In this document: piece by piece, positions 7,457 through 16,171 of the stretch | Position numbering within the stretch: the stretch's first letter is position 1 | Layout: each line of letters opens with the position of its first letter | Assembly (NCBI GenBank): GCA_003152695.1 | Contig: PMAT01000035.1 | Span: forward strand, 1-54,543 | Direction: 5' to 3' | Source: Acidobacteriaceae bacterium | GTDB lineage: Bacteria; Acidobacteriota; Terriglobia; Terriglobales; Acidobacteriaceae | Length of the DNA stretch: 54,543 nt | The notes under the pieces: generated by a model | Database searches by the model: none | Told to the model about the DNA's origin: nothing | The model's input: the letters and a program-made list of their open reading frames with translations, nothing else | Translations under genes and position numbers: made by a program

Positions 7457-8572
7457 ATGCTGAGCACCTACACGTTCAACCAATCCCAAACCGCTTCTCG
7501 GCTGCTCTTGAATGCCGCCGCGTTGCTGGTAGCGGCTACGTTATTTAGCCTGCCGGCAGCGGCCCAGAAGGGCCAGGCGACGATTCTCACATCCGACATC
7601 GTCAACATCAGCGTCAATACCGATGCCAACCTGGTCAATCCATGGGGCATGTCTTTCAACCCCACGGGCCCCTGGTGGGTCTCCGACAATGGCACAGGAC
7701 TTTCCACCCTGTACAACGCCGCCGGAACACCCCAGGGTCTGGTGGTTACTATTCCTTCGGGAAACGGGTCAGACACGGGGACCCCGTCGGGACAGGTTTA
7801 TAACAGCACGACAGACTTCAAGATCGCCGGCACTCCCGCGCACTTCCTCTTTGCCACCGAGGACGGAACCATCTCGGGATGGTACACCGGCACGACTGCA
7901 CAGCTGGTGGTCAACAACAGCGGTAGTGGAAATGCCGTCTATAAAGGAATTGCTTTGGCCTCGGCGGGCGGCGCCAACTACTTTTATGTGGCCAACTTCC
8001 ACAACGGCTCGGTAGATGTGTTTGACGCGAACTTTGCCCCGCACTCGTTTGGGGGAAGCGCATTCACGGACAACAGGGTTCCGACCGGCTTTGCACCTTT
8101 CAACGTTGCCAATATCGGAAATGGCAAGCTGGCCGTTACCTTCGCCAAACAAGATGCCGCCAAGCATGATGACGTGGCGGGTCCGGGAAATGGCTACGTT
8201 GATATCTTTGACACCTCAGGCAATCTGCTTATGCGCTTTGACCACACCTTCTACCTGAACTCTCCCTGGGCCGTGGTGGTCGCCCCCGCGACCGGCTTCG
8301 GCGGATTTAGCGGGAAGATTCTGGTGGGGCAATTCGGCAGTGGTGCAATCCTGGCGTTCGATCCGAGCACGGGTAGGTTCGGCGGGCTGCTATTTGATCC
8401 TAATCTCCTGTATTCGCAGATTAACGGGTTGTGGGGCTTGGGGTTTGGCAACGGTGGCTCGGCCGGTCCGACGAATACTCTGTTCTTTACCGCGGGAGTT
8501 TTCGGGGAAGCTCACGGACTGTTTGGATCGATCGTGGCGCTGCCCGGCATCCCCCAACCCACTCAGAAGTGA
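7457..8572 (+). CDS. TIGR03118-family secreted beta-propeller-like protein
   Basis: This 371-residue protein has a signal peptide ending near 'PAAAQ' (residue 36). It then follows the TIGR03118 pattern closely: 'NLVNPWGMSFNPTGPWWVSD', 'LVVTIPSG', 'FLFATEDGTISGW', 'AVYKGIALA', 'YVANFHNGSVDVFD' and 'GPGNGYVDIFD'. Repeats of this type suggest an NHL-like propeller exported to the periplasm or surface. The function of the family is unknown. A strong ribosome site (GGAGGAACC) precedes the ATG, and an intrinsic terminator follows 26 bases after the stop, so it is monocistronic. It is divergent from the two-component cluster and could be controlled by it. Confidence 0.85.
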   Translation: MLSTYTFNQSQTASRLLLNAAALLVAATLFSLPAAAQKGQATILTSDIVNISVNTDANLVNPWGMSFNPTGPWWVSDNGTGLSTLYNAAGTPQGLVVTIPSGNGSDTGTPSGQVYNSTTDFKIAGTPAHFLFATEDGTISGWYTGTTAQLVVNNSGSGNAVYKGIALASAGGANYFYVANFHNGSVDVFDANFAPHSFGGSAFTDNRVPTGFAPFNVANIGNGKLAVTFAKQDAAKHDDVAGPGNGYVDIFDTSGNLLMRFDHTFYLNSPWAVVVAPATGFGGFSGKILVGQFGSGAILAFDPSTGRFGGLLFDPNLLYSQINGLWGLGFGNGGSAGPTNTLFFTAGVFGEAHGLFGSIVALPGIPQPTQK

Positions 8573-8598
8573 TCGAAACCGCAGTAAAACCAATCTCC

Positions 8599-8624
8599 AG
8601 GAGGGCGAACGCGCCCTCCTTTTT
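8599..8624 (+). terminator. intrinsic terminator after the TIGR03118 gene
   Basis: AGGAGGGCG (8599-8607) and CGCCCTCCT (8612-8620) form a perfect 9-bp stem with an AACG loop, followed by a run of T. This is a textbook Rho-independent terminator. Confidence 0.9.
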
Positions 8625-8692
8625 CTTGTGGCCGCGAATGCTTGACGCGCAGGGTTCACAGCCTGACGGAAATTGTCGTAGAAATCTCGCTC

Positions 8693-8794
8693 TCACCGAG
8701 CCAGGTATTTCCATGCCACAGCGACGACAAAAATAACTATTCCGACTGCGTAAGCCCAAGCTCGCCCTTTTTGGAGCTTTTCGTGATCGATCAT
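8693..8794 (-). CDS. 33-residue single-span membrane protein (candidate)
   Basis: The frame encodes a short basic head ('MIDHEKLQKGRAWAYA') followed by a hydrophobic helix ('VGIVIFVVAVAWKY') and a basic end. An upstream GCGAGGTG could serve as ribosome site. A longer frame runs back to 8926, but its extra residues look non-coding and the ribosome site favours the internal ATG at 8794. No family is recognised. Tiny single-span proteins of this sort often regulate larger membrane proteins, but there is no evidence for a partner. It lies opposite to, and between, the TIGR03118 gene and rpsT. Confidence 0.4.
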   Translation of the reverse strand: MIDHEKLQKGRAWAYAVGIVIFVVAVAWKYLAR

Positions 8795-8971
8795 GGAAGC
8801 ACCTCGCAAGGTCGCGTCTACTATGCCACAGACGGGACGCTGAAGCGAGCCTGCGGAAATCCAAACTGACCCACCACCGCAAGCTGCTCCCGTTTGCCCG
8901 GAAGGGACAGCATCCGGTAGAATCAATTATCCGGCTCACGTCGAGATTTCCTACAAGGACCACAGCAGAAT

Positions 8972-9244
8972 ATGGCAGACCATTTTTCGGCGCTCAAGCG
9001 TGCGCGTCAAACCGAGACCAAAACTACGCGCAATCGCGCCAACAAGTCACGTCTGCGCAGCGCCTTGCGTGCCCTGCGCGAGGCCATTGCCAAGGGCGAG
9101 AAGGAAACCGCCCAGGTCGCCTATCGCGAGACGGTTTCCGTGGTGGACAAGGGCGTCCAGAAGGGCATTCTGCACAAGAACACCGCCAGCCGCTACAAGT
9201 CCCGCCTCAGCAAGCGGGTGAAGGCCGTCGGCGCGGCGAAGTAG
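8972..9244 (+). CDS. rpsT: 30S ribosomal protein S20
   Basis: This 90-residue, lysine/arginine-rich helical protein has the S20 signature: '[20 protein letters not shown]', then a helix with 'ALREAI', and the closing '[15 protein letters not shown]'. S20 binds 16S rRNA early in assembly of the small subunit. The length matches the family. The start ATG has AAGGAC upstream. It stands alone between unrelated genes, as rpsT usually does. Confidence 0.97.
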   Translation: MADHFSALKRARQTETKTTRNRANKSRLRSALRALREAIAKGEKETAQVAYRETVSVVDKGVQKGILHKNTASRYKSRLSKRVKAVGAAK

Positions 9245-9276
9245 GGAACGTCTCAGGAAAGAGGCCAGCTTCGCTT

Positions 9277-9753
9277 CTAAGGCGCGCCCGCAGCTGCTGA
9301 CACCAGGTCGTCCACCTCGACGCCCATGTGGCGCAGATGGTGCAGCATGTGGTCCACATAATCATCGAAAACGAACTGCAGCGTCAGCGGCGCCGAGTCG
9401 GCGATGGTGCAAGTTCGCGACCATGCCGCGTCCGGCACAGCTTCGGCAGCGGCCAGTAGTTGGCGATTGAGACCCACCCAGATCGCAATCAACGAAGACC
9501 AGTCCCGGCGCTGATAGCGATGCAATGCCACCCAGCGATCGCCGTCGTATTCCGGCATGGCTGGAGTGTCCTCCAGTTGCGTCCGCACAATTCTCTGGTG
9601 ATTATTGGCTGCGGAGTCCAGCAGATGCCCAAGCTCCTCTTTGAGCGACCACGCCGAGGAGGAGGGCTTGCGTTGGACTTGATCGAAGGGCAGATTGTTC
9701 AGGCGGGCGGGCAACCGATCGAGGAGGGCGCGCAGCAGCAACAAGCTTTGCAT
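9277..9753 (-). CDS. DinB-like metal-binding four-helix protein
   Basis: The 158-residue protein has the DinB/YfiT arrangement of helices with a probable metal triad: H43 in 'EELGHLLD', then H135 and H139 in 'YVDHMLHHLRHM'. Members include thiol transferases that use bacillithiol or mycothiol, and many of unknown function. Conserved 'AWSLKEELGHL' supports the DinB_2 group. It starts 63 bases after the stop of the RpiB-AraC regulator on the same strand, so the two may be co-transcribed. Substrate unknown. Confidence 0.75.
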   Translation of the reverse strand: MQSLLLLRALLDRLPARLNNLPFDQVQRKPSSSAWSLKEELGHLLDSAANNHQRIVRTQLEDTPAMPEYDGDRWVALHRYQRRDWSSLIAIWVGLNRQLLAAAEAVPDAAWSRTCTIADSAPLTLQFVFDDYVDHMLHHLRHMGVEVDDLVSAAAGAP

Positions 9754-9816
9754 TATGAGACTCCCACCGCCGCTATGATGGCCTTTCGGTGTTGGCTGGT
9801 GAAACTTGCGGTCCAG

Positions 9817-10611
9817 CTATGCTGCTCGCGCTGACTTCTGCTGCTGGTTCAACTCCTGTGCCGACGGGTCCATCGGTGCGGCTGCCTGGTGGATCTCGCG
9901 ATAGTGCTTGGGGGTGACCCCCGAGAGCCGGCGAAACACGCTGGTAAAGTGGCTCTGGGTTTCGAACCCCACGTGGGTGGCCACCTCGGCCAGTGGGGTC
10001 AGGCCCGCACGCAATATTTCCTGGGCGCGCTCCACCCTTTGCCGCATAACGTATTGGTGCGGGGTGGTGCCGGTGCTCAACTTGAACAGCTTGGAGAAGT
10101 AATACTGACTCATGCCCACCACCTGCGCCAACTCCGCCACCACCAGTTCCTGGGCAATGTTCTCGCGTACGTGGGAAAACACGCGCTGCAAACGGCGAGG
10201 CGGTAAACCGCCGACCACCTCGACCGGCGCCAGGCTTGCGCCCAGGTAGGCATCCACCACCTCCTGTGCGTGGTCCGGCTGCAACGAATGCATAGCCAGC
10301 ACCAGCACGTTCATGCCTTCCGCTTTGGCGCCGACGGCCGCCGAATGGGCGTCATGGCACGCGGCGGCTCGAATACCCGGCACCCGGTTGGCGGCCACGG
10401 AAGCTCCCACCACTCGACTGGTGACGATAATGCCGCGTTCTGCATGGTGGCGCAGCACCAACATGGCCACTTGTTCGGCGTAGTCGGCACTGCTGTGCGG
10501 CTGCACCGCCAAGGTTGCATCCGTCACCTCATGTCCCGCCTCGACTAGCTTTGCCGCGATTTGCTCTTTAGCGGCATGGCCTGCTTGATCGGATCCGATT
10601 GCGATGCGCAC
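9817..10611 (-). CDS. AraC-family regulator with a catalytically dead RpiB-like sensor domain
   Basis: The start is GTG at 10611, with GGAGGAG seven bases upstream; the longer frame back to 10770 adds non-homologous residues. The 264-residue protein has an RpiB/LacA-type Rossmann domain (1-133), then two AraC helix-turn-helix motifs (about 141-241, e.g. 'VVGMSQYYFSKLFKLSTGTT'). Compared with the genuine RpiB in this window, the fold-defining segments remain ('GASVAANRVPGIRAAACHD'). The catalytic ones are lost: D-H becomes D8-Q9, catalytic Cys68 becomes Thr64, GSG becomes SRV, His101 becomes Ala97 and phosphate-binding Arg112 becomes His108. It should therefore bind a sugar phosphate or related ligand without isomerising it. 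It is transcribed away from the pentose phosphate operon, its obvious target. Domain fusion and residue losses are seen; the sensor role is inference. Confidence 0.88.
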   Translation of the reverse strand: MRIAIGSDQAGHAAKEQIAAKLVEAGHEVTDATLAVQPHSSADYAEQVAMLVLRHHAERGIIVTSRVVGASVAANRVPGIRAAACHDAHSAAVGAKAEGMNVLVLAMHSLQPDHAQEVVDAYLGASLAPVEVVGGLPPRRLQRVFSHVRENIAQELVVAELAQVVGMSQYYFSKLFKLSTGTTPHQYVMRQRVERAQEILRAGLTPLAEVATHVGFETQSHFTSVFRRLSGVTPKHYREIHQAAAPMDPSAQELNQQQKSARAA

Positions 10612-10820
10612 GTTTGCTCTCCTCCATTTTGTCAGACTGTTTTTGATTCGCTGTGCTGGGCACGGGAAACAGGGAGCGCTGGCCGGTCGCACCCGCGTGT
10701 TGTTCCAATAAACATTCCTGCAAACGCCTTCCATGGTTCCGACAATGTGGCGGGATCTCGCGACGTACACAGGCGACCTTCGCGGTTGCCCATGCCGTTC
10801 TATAGGTTGCGGTGGTCATA

Positions 10821-10862
10821 ATCCAACATCGACCGATTACACGGTCACCTTGATTGTTGGAT
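10821..10862. promoter_or_regulatory. nested dyad ATCCAACA...GACCG-N6-CGGTC...TGTTGGAT
   Basis: Outer arms ATCCAACA (10821-10828) and TGTTGGAT (10855-10862) enclose GACCG (10831-10835) and CGGTC (10842-10846), which are symmetric around ATTACA. The inner spacing differs on the two sides by several bases. It may be an operator or an RNA stem in a long leader. Function is inferred from symmetry and location only. Confidence 0.4.
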
Positions 10863-11013
10863 GCGCCGGCAACGACGCACCCGTCGCGCGACACAACATT
10901 CTGCGAACACGTACGGTTAATGGTTCCACCCCAGCGTGGCACTTGGGGAAGCGCCCTGATGTGCATAATGATATCAAGTACACGCCACCACCGGCTGCCG
11001 CCATTCACTTCAT

Positions 11014-11033
11014 ATTTACAATTATTTACAATT
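11014..11033 (+). promoter_or_regulatory. perfect tandem 10-bp direct repeat ATTTACAATT
   Basis: ATTTACAATT occurs at 11014-11023 and again at 11024-11033, so the copies lie one DNA helical turn apart. It is the most AT-rich stretch in this gap and lies 81 bases upstream of the glucoamylase start. AraC-type proteins recognise direct repeats, so these may be half-sites next to the promoter, or part of the promoter itself. Confidence 0.4.
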
Positions 11034-11114
11034 CGCAGCTTCTAACGCGAAGAAGTCGCCGCTCGCGATACACTGCGGAAACGGTAGGTTAGAGCAACGT
11101 CTGGCAATCCGAGA

Positions 11115-13565
11115 ATGGCAAACCCTAGTCAGAGGATCGGCAAGAATCCAGCGCCCGGCGGGCCGGGCATTGTGCCTCGCTGGACGCGAGGAGCTAAAGA
11201 TGCGGTCGGGACCGCGTACGCCGTTTCCAGTCGTGTCTGGTACACCATGGCCAGCGGGGTGATCACCGAAGTCTATTACCCCACCATTGATACGCCGCAA
11301 ATCCGCGACCTGCAATTTCTGGTCACCGATGGCGAGTCGTTCTTCCACGACGAGCGCCGGCACATGGCAACCCACCTCGACTGCTTCGGCACGTTCGGCC
11401 TGGGCTTCAAGGTCACCAACACGGACCCGGATGGGCGCTACTCCATCGAGAAGGTGATCATCGGCGATCCGCACCTGAGCTGCCTGCTGGTGCACACGAA
11501 ATTCAATGTCGCACCCGAGTGGCAAGGACGGCTGCATCTCTTCGTTCTCTGCGCCCCTCACCTGCAGATTGGCGGTTATCACAACAATGGACTGGTGATG
11601 AAGGAGCGAGGGCGAAGGTTCCTGATGGCCTATCGCGACGATGCCTTCCTGGCGATTGCCGCCACTGCGCATTTCTGCAAGGCGTCATGCGGATACGTAG
11701 GCGTGAACGATGGCTGGACGGACTTGTCCAATAACTTCGAAATGAATTGGGAATACGACGCCGCGTTGGACGGCAATATCGCGCTCACCGCCGAAATCGA
11801 TCTTTCTCGCGGCACCGAGTTCACCCTCGGCGTCGGTTTCGGACATACCGGCCACCATGCCGGCGCCACCCTGTTTCAGTCGCTGAGCATCCCGTTCGAT
11901 GCGGCGCTAGAGAACTTCCTCGAGCAGTGGCAACGGACCAACAAGCGCCTTGCCTTGATGGACAAACTTGACCGGCGCGAGTCGTCGCTGTTCGCCCGCA
12001 GCGTCAACCTGCTGCTGGCCCACGAGGACAAGGTCTATCCCGGGGCCATGATCGCCAGCTTGAGCATACCCTGGGGAGAAGACCGAGGCGACGACGATCT
12101 GGGCGGCTATCACCTGGTATGGACGCGTGACCTGGTAAACGCCGCGACCGCACTGCTCGCCGTGGGCGACACCGCGACTCCGCTGCGCGCTCTGATTTAT
12201 CTGGCCATCACGCAACGCGAGGATGGCGGCTTCTATCAGAATTTCTGGATCGATGGACGTCCTTTCTGGACAGGGGTACAGCTCGACGAGGTTTCTTTCC
12301 CCATCATGCTGGCGTGGCGACTGTGGAAAGCCAACGCACTCGCCAACTTCGATCCCTATGTAACCGTGGTGCGCGCTTGCGGGTATCTGATTCGCGAAGG
12401 ACCAGCGACGCCCCAGGAGCGCTGGGAGGAAGCCGCAGGCTATTCTCCTTCTACCCTAGCCAGCAACATTGCGGCCCTGATCTGTGCGGCGGAGTTCATC
12501 GAGGCGCACGGTGACAAGGATGGCGCCGAATTCGTACGCACCTACGCCGACTTCCTTGAGTCGCACGTGGAGAAGTGGACCGTCACCAATCAAGGAACGT
12601 TGGTGCCCGGCATCGCGCGGCACTATATCCGCATCAATCCAGCCAACAGCTCGCAAGGCGATCGCGGCGATGAGGATCCCGACGGTGGCGAGCTGGTGCT
12701 GGCCAATCAGCGTCCCGGAAATCGCTACCAGTATCCAGCCAACCAAATCGTCGACGCGGGCTTCCTCGAATTGGTGCGCTTGGGCATCCGTAAGGCAGGC
12801 GATCCGCTCATCGAGGCCTCCTTGAAAGTCGTGGACGCGGTGTTGAAGGTAGATACCCCGAAGGGACCTTGCTGGAAGCGCTACAACCATGATGGGTATG
12901 GGCAGCGCGATGATGGCGAATCGTTTGACGGCTGGGGCGTGGGACGCCCCTGGCCTCTGCTGACGGGCGAGCGTGCCACCTACGAATTGGCGGCGGGACG
13001 CAATGTTGATCTGTACTTGCGGGCCATCGAGAATTTCACCACCGGCATCGGGCTTATTCCGGAACAGATTTGGGACGGTCCGGACATGCCCGACAAGTTC
13101 CTGACCCGCGGGGGCGCGACCGGAGCGGCCATCCCTTTGATGTGGGCGCACTCGGAGTATGTAAAATTGTTGCGCTCGGTCGTGGACAATCGGCTGTTCG
13201 ACTTGATCGACCCGGTGGCGGAGCGATATCGCAACGATAGGCCACGCCGGGTAATCGAAGTTTGGAAGATGAATCGGCAAGTCCAGGCAGTTCCCGCCGG
13301 AGGCTTGCTGCGGGTGCAGGCCTCTTCTCCATTTATGCTGCATTGGAGTAACGACGAGTGGAAGACGGTACAGGAAACAGCGTCCACGCCGACTGCGGTG
13401 GGGGTAGAGTACGCGGACATCGAGGTTGCGGCCTCGCAAACGATGCCGCTGAAGTTCACTTTTTTCTGGCGGCAACAGGCCGAGTGGCAAGGCACCAATT
13501 ATCAGGTTAACGTTCAACCAGCAGCACCAACTGTTATGGACACCGGAAAGGCGGCAACGGGTTGA
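11115..13565 (+). CDS. GH15 glucoamylase/glucodextranase-type enzyme, apparently cytoplasmic
   Basis: The 816-residue protein matches the glucodextranase architecture. An N-terminal beta-sandwich domain covers about 15-290 ('[20 protein letters not shown]', '[17 protein letters not shown]'). An (alpha/alpha)6 GH15 catalytic domain covers about 300-690, and a C-terminal beta domain follows. The general acid is in '[14 protein letters not shown]' (E438/E439) and the general base is E650 in '[12 protein letters not shown]'. It releases beta-D-glucose from non-reducing ends of alpha-glucans or dextran. No signal peptide is present, so it should act on internal glucan such as glycogen, or on imported oligosaccharides. 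It is the first gene of the pentose phosphate operon and overlaps transketolase by 4 bases. A glucokinase is not in the window. Confidence 0.9.
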   Translation: MANPSQRIGKNPAPGGPGIVPRWTRGAKDAVGTAYAVSSRVWYTMASGVITEVYYPTIDTPQIRDLQFLVTDGESFFHDERRHMATHLDCFGTFGLGFKVTNTDPDGRYSIEKVIIGDPHLSCLLVHTKFNVAPEWQGRLHLFVLCAPHLQIGGYHNNGLVMKERGRRFLMAYRDDAFLAIAATAHFCKASCGYVGVNDGWTDLSNNFEMNWEYDAALDGNIALTAEIDLSRGTEFTLGVGFGHTGHHAGATLFQSLSIPFDAALENFLEQWQRTNKRLALMDKLDRRESSLFARSVNLLLAHEDKVYPGAMIASLSIPWGEDRGDDDLGGYHLVWTRDLVNAATALLAVGDTATPLRALIYLAITQREDGGFYQNFWIDGRPFWTGVQLDEVSFPIMLAWRLWKANALANFDPYVTVVRACGYLIREGPATPQERWEEAAGYSPSTLASNIAALICAAEFIEAHGDKDGAEFVRTYADFLESHVEKWTVTNQGTLVPGIARHYIRINPANSSQGDRGDEDPDGGELVLANQRPGNRYQYPANQIVDAGFLELVRLGIRKAGDPLIEASLKVVDAVLKVDTPKGPCWKRYNHDGYGQRDDGESFDGWGVGRPWPLLTGERATYELAAGRNVDLYLRAIENFTTGIGLIPEQIWDGPDMPDKFLTRGGATGAAIPLMWAHSEYVKLLRSVVDNRLFDLIDPVAERYRNDRPRRVIEVWKMNRQVQAVPAGGLLRVQASSPFMLHWSNDEWKTVQETASTPTAVGVEYADIEVAASQTMPLKFTFFWRQQAEWQGTNYQVNVQPAAPTVMDTGKAATG

Positions 13566-15682
13566 GTAGCCAAGTGGAAGTCACCGCTCCTGGAAACGAG
13601 CAGACGAGCCCGAAGGGAATGGCAGTCAGTATCGCAGTGGGCCCCAAAGATGGGTTCGACGACGAAACGCTGGAGCAGCGTCAACTCAACTGCCTCTGCA
13701 TTAACACCATTCGTACGCTCTCCATGGATGCGGTGCAGAAGGCCAACAGCGGACATCCGGGAACTCCGATGGCACTGGCGCCGCTGGCGTTTACGCTGTG
13801 GAACCGCTATCTGCGCCACAATCCCAGAAATCCGCATTGGCCGGGCCGTGACCGCTTCATTCTCTCCAATGGGCATGCCTCCATGCTGCTTTACTCCATG
13901 TTGTACTTGACGGGCTACGATCTTTCGCTCGACGACATCAAGCAGTTCCGGCAATGGGGATCCAAGACCCCGGGACATCCGGAGTACGGCGTGGTGCCGG
14001 GAGCGGAAGCCACCACGGGCCCGCTGGGCCAGGGCGTTGGCAATTCGGTCGGCATGGCAATTGCCCAGCGCTGGCTGGCTTCGCAGTTCAACCAGGATGG
14101 CCACGACGTTTTCGACTACCGTGTTTACGCTTTTTGCGGCGACGGCGATTTGATGGAAGGCGTGAGCAACGAAGCCGCCTCCATCGCCGGACATCTTGGA
14201 CTCTCCAACCTGATCTGGTTCTACGACAACAACCACATCACCATCGAGGGCAACACCTCGCTGGCCTTCAGCGATGACGTAGGCACGCGCTTCCTCGGCT
14301 GGCACTGGAATGTGCAACACGTGAGCAACGTCAACGATCTCCCGCAGCTTGATCGTGCCATTCAGACCGCGCTGAAAGAGACCGAACGCCCGTCGCTGAT
14401 CATCGTTGACACCCACATCGCCTATGGCTCTCCCCATCGCCAGGACACCAAGGAGGCGCATGGCGAGCCTCTGGGCGTAGAAGAAGTCCGCCTCACGAAA
14501 ATGTTTTATGGCTGGCCGCCCGATGCGCAGTTCCTGGTTCCCGACGAGGCGAAGGCCTACCTGGGCAAGGCCCTCGAGCGCGGCGCGCAGTGGGAGGAGG
14601 GCTGGGACAGTCGCTACAACGGGTGGGCGAAAGAGTTCCCTGATCTGGCGAAGACCTGCCAGCAGATGCTCAATCAGGAGTTGCCCGATGGCTGGGACAA
14701 GGACATTCCGTCTTTCCCTGCCGACGCCAAAGGTCTGGCTACGCGCGAGTCGGGTAGCAAGGTGCTGAACGCAGTGGCGAAGAACGTGCCGTGGTTGCTG
14801 GGCGGGGCGGCTGACCTGGATCCTTCGACCAAGACCAAGCTCAGCGGCACTACAAGCTTCGAGAAGAATAGCTATGGGGGCCGCAACTTCCATTTCGGCA
14901 TTCGCGAGCACGCCATGGGCTCCATCGTCAACGGCATGGCGCTGTCGAAGCTGCGTCCGTTTGGATCGACCTTCTTTGTGTTTTCCGATTACATGCGGCC
15001 GGTGCATCGACTGGCTGCGATGATGGACCAGCCGGTCATTTGGATCTACACGCACGATTCCTTCTGCCTCGGCGAGGACGGACCCACCCACCAGCCGATC
15101 GAGCATCTTATGTCCCTGCGCGCGATTCCGCGGCTGCTGCTGATCCGGCCGGCGGATGCCAACGAGGTCGCCGAAGCCTGGCGCTACATCATGCCGTTAA
15201 AGACGGTGCCGGTAGCGCTGGTGCTTACCCGCCAGGCCGTCCCCACATTCGATCGCACCAAGTATGCGTCGGCGGCCGGCCTGGCCAAGGGCGCATACAT
15301 CATGGCGGATTCCGGCGGCACGCCTGACATCATCTTGATTGGGACCGGCTCGGAGGTGCAGCTTTGCGTGGGCGCGTATGAAAAGCTCACTGCCAACGGC
15401 GTGAAGGCGCGCGTGGTCTCCATGCCGTGCTGGAGACTGCTCGGTGAGCAGCCCGAAGAGTACAAGCGTCAAGTGTTCCCGCCCGAGGTGCGCGCTCGGG
15501 TGGCCGTGGAGGCGGGCACCGACCTGGGCTGGAAGGAATACGTCGGAAATGACGGATATGTTGTCGCCAGGACCGACTTTGGCGCATCTGCTCCTTATAA
15601 AGACCTGTTGAAGCACTTCGGCTTCACGGTGGATGACGTGGTGGCGAAGGCCCAGGACGTCATGAAAAAAACCAAGCGTTAA
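13562..15682 (+). CDS. tkt: transketolase
   Basis: This full-length transketolase (706 residues) transfers two-carbon units between ketoses and aldoses using thiamine diphosphate. It shows '[14 protein letters not shown]' near the N-terminus. The cofactor-binding '[20 protein letters not shown]' stretch is followed by '[10 protein letters not shown]'. 'GIREHAMG' contains the catalytic E449 that activates the cofactor. The start is TTG at 13562, overlapping the glucoamylase stop in a TTGA junction; an ATG at 13619 is an alternative that would also keep all domains. It is the second gene of the operon, 15 bases upstream of rpiB. Confidence 0.96.
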   Translation: MSSQVEVTAPGNEQTSPKGMAVSIAVGPKDGFDDETLEQRQLNCLCINTIRTLSMDAVQKANSGHPGTPMALAPLAFTLWNRYLRHNPRNPHWPGRDRFILSNGHASMLLYSMLYLTGYDLSLDDIKQFRQWGSKTPGHPEYGVVPGAEATTGPLGQGVGNSVGMAIAQRWLASQFNQDGHDVFDYRVYAFCGDGDLMEGVSNEAASIAGHLGLSNLIWFYDNNHITIEGNTSLAFSDDVGTRFLGWHWNVQHVSNVNDLPQLDRAIQTALKETERPSLIIVDTHIAYGSPHRQDTKEAHGEPLGVEEVRLTKMFYGWPPDAQFLVPDEAKAYLGKALERGAQWEEGWDSRYNGWAKEFPDLAKTCQQMLNQELPDGWDKDIPSFPADAKGLATRESGSKVLNAVAKNVPWLLGGAADLDPSTKTKLSGTTSFEKNSYGGRNFHFGIREHAMGSIVNGMALSKLRPFGSTFFVFSDYMRPVHRLAAMMDQPVIWIYTHDSFCLGEDGPTHQPIEHLMSLRAIPRLLLIRPADANEVAEAWRYIMPLKTVPVALVLTRQAVPTFDRTKYASAAGLAKGAYIMADSGGTPDIILIGTGSEVQLCVGAYEKLTANGVKARVVSMPCWRLLGEQPEEYKRQVFPPEVRARVAVEAGTDLGWKEYVGNDGYVVARTDFGASAPYKDLLKHFGFTVDDVVAKAQDVMKKTKR

Positions 15683-15697
15683 TCTTGCAGGCGTAGG

Positions 15698-16171
15698 ATG
15701 AGCATGAAGATAGCCGTGGGCGCTGACCACGCCGGAGTTCCCCTCAACGAGACCGTTATTGCCGAGCTCAAACGGCTGGGGCATGAGGTGGTTGACTGCG
15801 GGACCCACGACGCCAGCAAGCCCGACGACTATCCTGATTACGCGGAGGCGGTCGGCCGCGCTGTACTCGAGGGCAAGGCGGAGCGCGCGGTACTCATCTG
15901 CGGCAGCGGCGTGGGTGCGTCGGTGGCAGCCAACAAGCTTCCCGGCATCCGCGCTGCGCTTTGCCACGATTGTTATTCGGCGCATCAGGCCGTCGAACAT
16001 GACAACATGAATGTGCTCTGCCTGGGCTCGCGCGTCATCGGACCGGAGCTGGCATTGGACTTGGTACGTATTTTCCTTGGGGCGAAATTCAGCGGAGAAG
16101 AGCGCCACCGTCGGCGCCTGGCGAAAATTACTGCGCTCGAACAGCAAGATTTGCGAGGACTACTAAAATGA
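15698..16171 (+). CDS. rpiB: ribose-5-phosphate isomerase B
   Basis: This 157-residue RpiB interconverts ribose 5-phosphate and ribulose 5-phosphate. All active-site elements are present: D10-H11 in 'GADHAG', catalytic C68 in 'LICGSGVGASVAANK', H101 in 'EHDNMNV' and R112 in 'LGSRV'. This makes it a useful in-window reference for the degenerate RpiB-like domain of the divergent AraC regulator. The stop overlaps the next gene by ATGA. The likely ribosome site is GTAGGATG just upstream; start at 15698 or the in-frame ATG two codons later. Confidence 0.96.
   Translation: MSMKIAVGADHAGVPLNETVIAELKRLGHEVVDCGTHDASKPDDYPDYAEAVGRAVLEGKAERAVLICGSGVGASVAANKLPGIRAALCHDCYSAHQAVEHDNMNVLCLGSRVIGPELALDLVRIFLGAKFSGEERHRRRLAKITALEQQDLRGLLK

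Larger units (their letters stand above)
10612..11114. other. 503-bp divergent control region between the RpiB-AraC gene and the pentose phosphate operon
   Basis: No gene is visible. The region carries a nested dyad (10821-10862) and a perfect 10-bp tandem repeat (11014-11033), both listed separately. Its length, much larger than other gaps here, fits a regulatory region with binding sites for the divergent AraC-type protein. I could not assign a convincing -35/-10 pair. Confidence 0.5.

Noticed and set aside
13514-15106. 530-codon minus-strand frame
   Set aside because: It is antisense to transketolase, whose motifs and operon position are clear. The translation has no recognisable domain.
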